Positions 13,085 to 13,374 of a DNA stretch of 13,374 bases are shown here, in pieces (position 1 is the stretch's first letter; the number at the start of each line of letters is the position of its first letter). The DNA is from an uncultured Clostridia bacterium. Lineage in GTDB: Bacteria; Bacillota; Clostridia; Lachnospirales; Bianqueaceae. Where the stretch lies: NCBI GenBank assembly GCA_937892735.1, contig CALBGL010000055.1, positions 1-13,374 of the forward strand, given 5' to 3'. Below the pieces are notes generated by a model. The model made no database searches. It was not told the DNA's origin and was given only the letters and a program-made list of their open reading frames with translations. The translations under genes and the position numbers were made by a program.

Positions 13085-13374
13085 ATGGCGGAATATAAGA
13101 TACTCACGCGGCATGATGATCCGGATCTGATTGATTTTATCAATTATGTATTCAGTATGGATGGAGAGGCTACGGATTTTGTGAAGCTGCTGCCGAAGGC
13201 CTACGAGCCGGAGACAGGACATGATATCCTGCATCTGACTCTACAGGAAGAGGGGCGGATCGTGGCAGCGGTCTCACTTTTGTTTATCACCTGCCATCAC
13301 GGCGGGGATGTCTTGAAGATTGGCTTGGTAGGCAATGTGAGCGTGCATCCGTATCGGCGGGGACGGGGTTATAT
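13085..13374 (+). CDS. GNAT-family N-acetyltransferase (N-terminal part)
   Basis: An open frame from ATG 13085 to the window end, 96 complete codons, starting MAEYKILTRH. The last residues VGNVSVHPYRRGRGY form the beta4 strand and the acetyl-CoA pyrophosphate-binding R/Q-x-x-G-x-G/A loop of GNAT proteins, so a cytoplasmic acetyltransferase is the likely product; the substrate is unknown. The first part resembles Eis-like or SCP2-tailed GNATs in layout, but the C-terminus needed to tell lies outside. A purine-rich GGAGAGGGGGG precedes the ATG. It is divergent from the van operon and shares a compact promoter region with it. Confidence 0.8.
   Translation, partial: MAEYKILTRHDDPDLIDFINYVFSMDGEATDFVKLLPKAYEPETGHDILHLTLQEEGRIVAAVSLLFITCHHGGDVLKIGLVGNVSVHPYRRGRGY

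Noticed and set aside
13034..13234. 66-codon open frame on the - strand at the right edge
   Set aside because: It overlaps the promoter region and the acetyltransferase gene in antisense and has no recognisable content.
1..13374. tRNA, rRNA, CRISPR array or phage genes
   Set aside because: No tRNA cloverleaf-like sequence, rRNA block, regularly spaced repeats or phage structural genes could be seen by reading.

Overview
The window most likely comes from a member of the Bacillota (Firmicutes), probably Clostridia. Genes are tightly packed, start sites carry strong AAGGAGG-type ribosome binding sites, promoters are sigma-A type, and the families fit that group (VanG-type ligase, PreP-like M16C protease, UPF0597 cysteine desulfidase, large serine recombinase tail). 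Base composition looks near 50% GC by eye. No species is claimed.

Left edge (1-955): the last 17 codons of what looks like a large serine recombinase, followed at once by the headless C-terminal part of an XRE-type membrane-anchored regulator. This looks like an insertion junction. About 460 bases without a convincing gene follow, ending in a strong promoter with two nested inverted repeats.

956-1507 (+): a DUF2200 protein and a bidirectional intrinsic terminator. 1523-5699 (-): a two-gene operon, a 960-residue M16C (presequence-protease-like) metallopeptidase followed 17 nt later by an L-cysteine desulfidase-family enzyme. 5764-6293 (+): a low-molecular-weight protein tyrosine phosphatase, divergent from the protease.

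6295-12970 (-): the main item. Reading leftward from one clear promoter at about 13029-13001 are an L-Ala-D/L-Glu (dipeptide) epimerase, a HAD phosphatase, VanR, VanS, a VanG-type D-Ala-D-Ser ligase, a VanXY dipeptidase/carboxypeptidase and a VanT-type racemase. All but one junction overlap (4, 8, 14, 17 and 14 nt). The exception is vanS-vanG, where about 130 bases hold an 18-bp perfect inverted repeat that could be an attenuator, an embedded promoter or both. Together the core genes would make D-Ser (VanT), join it to D-Ala (VanG), remove normal D-Ala-D-Ala ends (VanXY) and respond to cell-wall stress (VanRS). This is the known VanG chemistry. The unusual parts are a racemase with no membrane domain, the absence of vanU, vanW and vanY, and two peptidoglycan-recycling-like genes placed ahead of vanR. 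Whether the cluster gives glycopeptide resistance cannot be read from sequence; some clostridial VanG clusters are cryptic.

Right edge (13033-13374, +): a GNAT acetyltransferase, cut by the window end, whose promoter sits back-to-back with that of the van operon.
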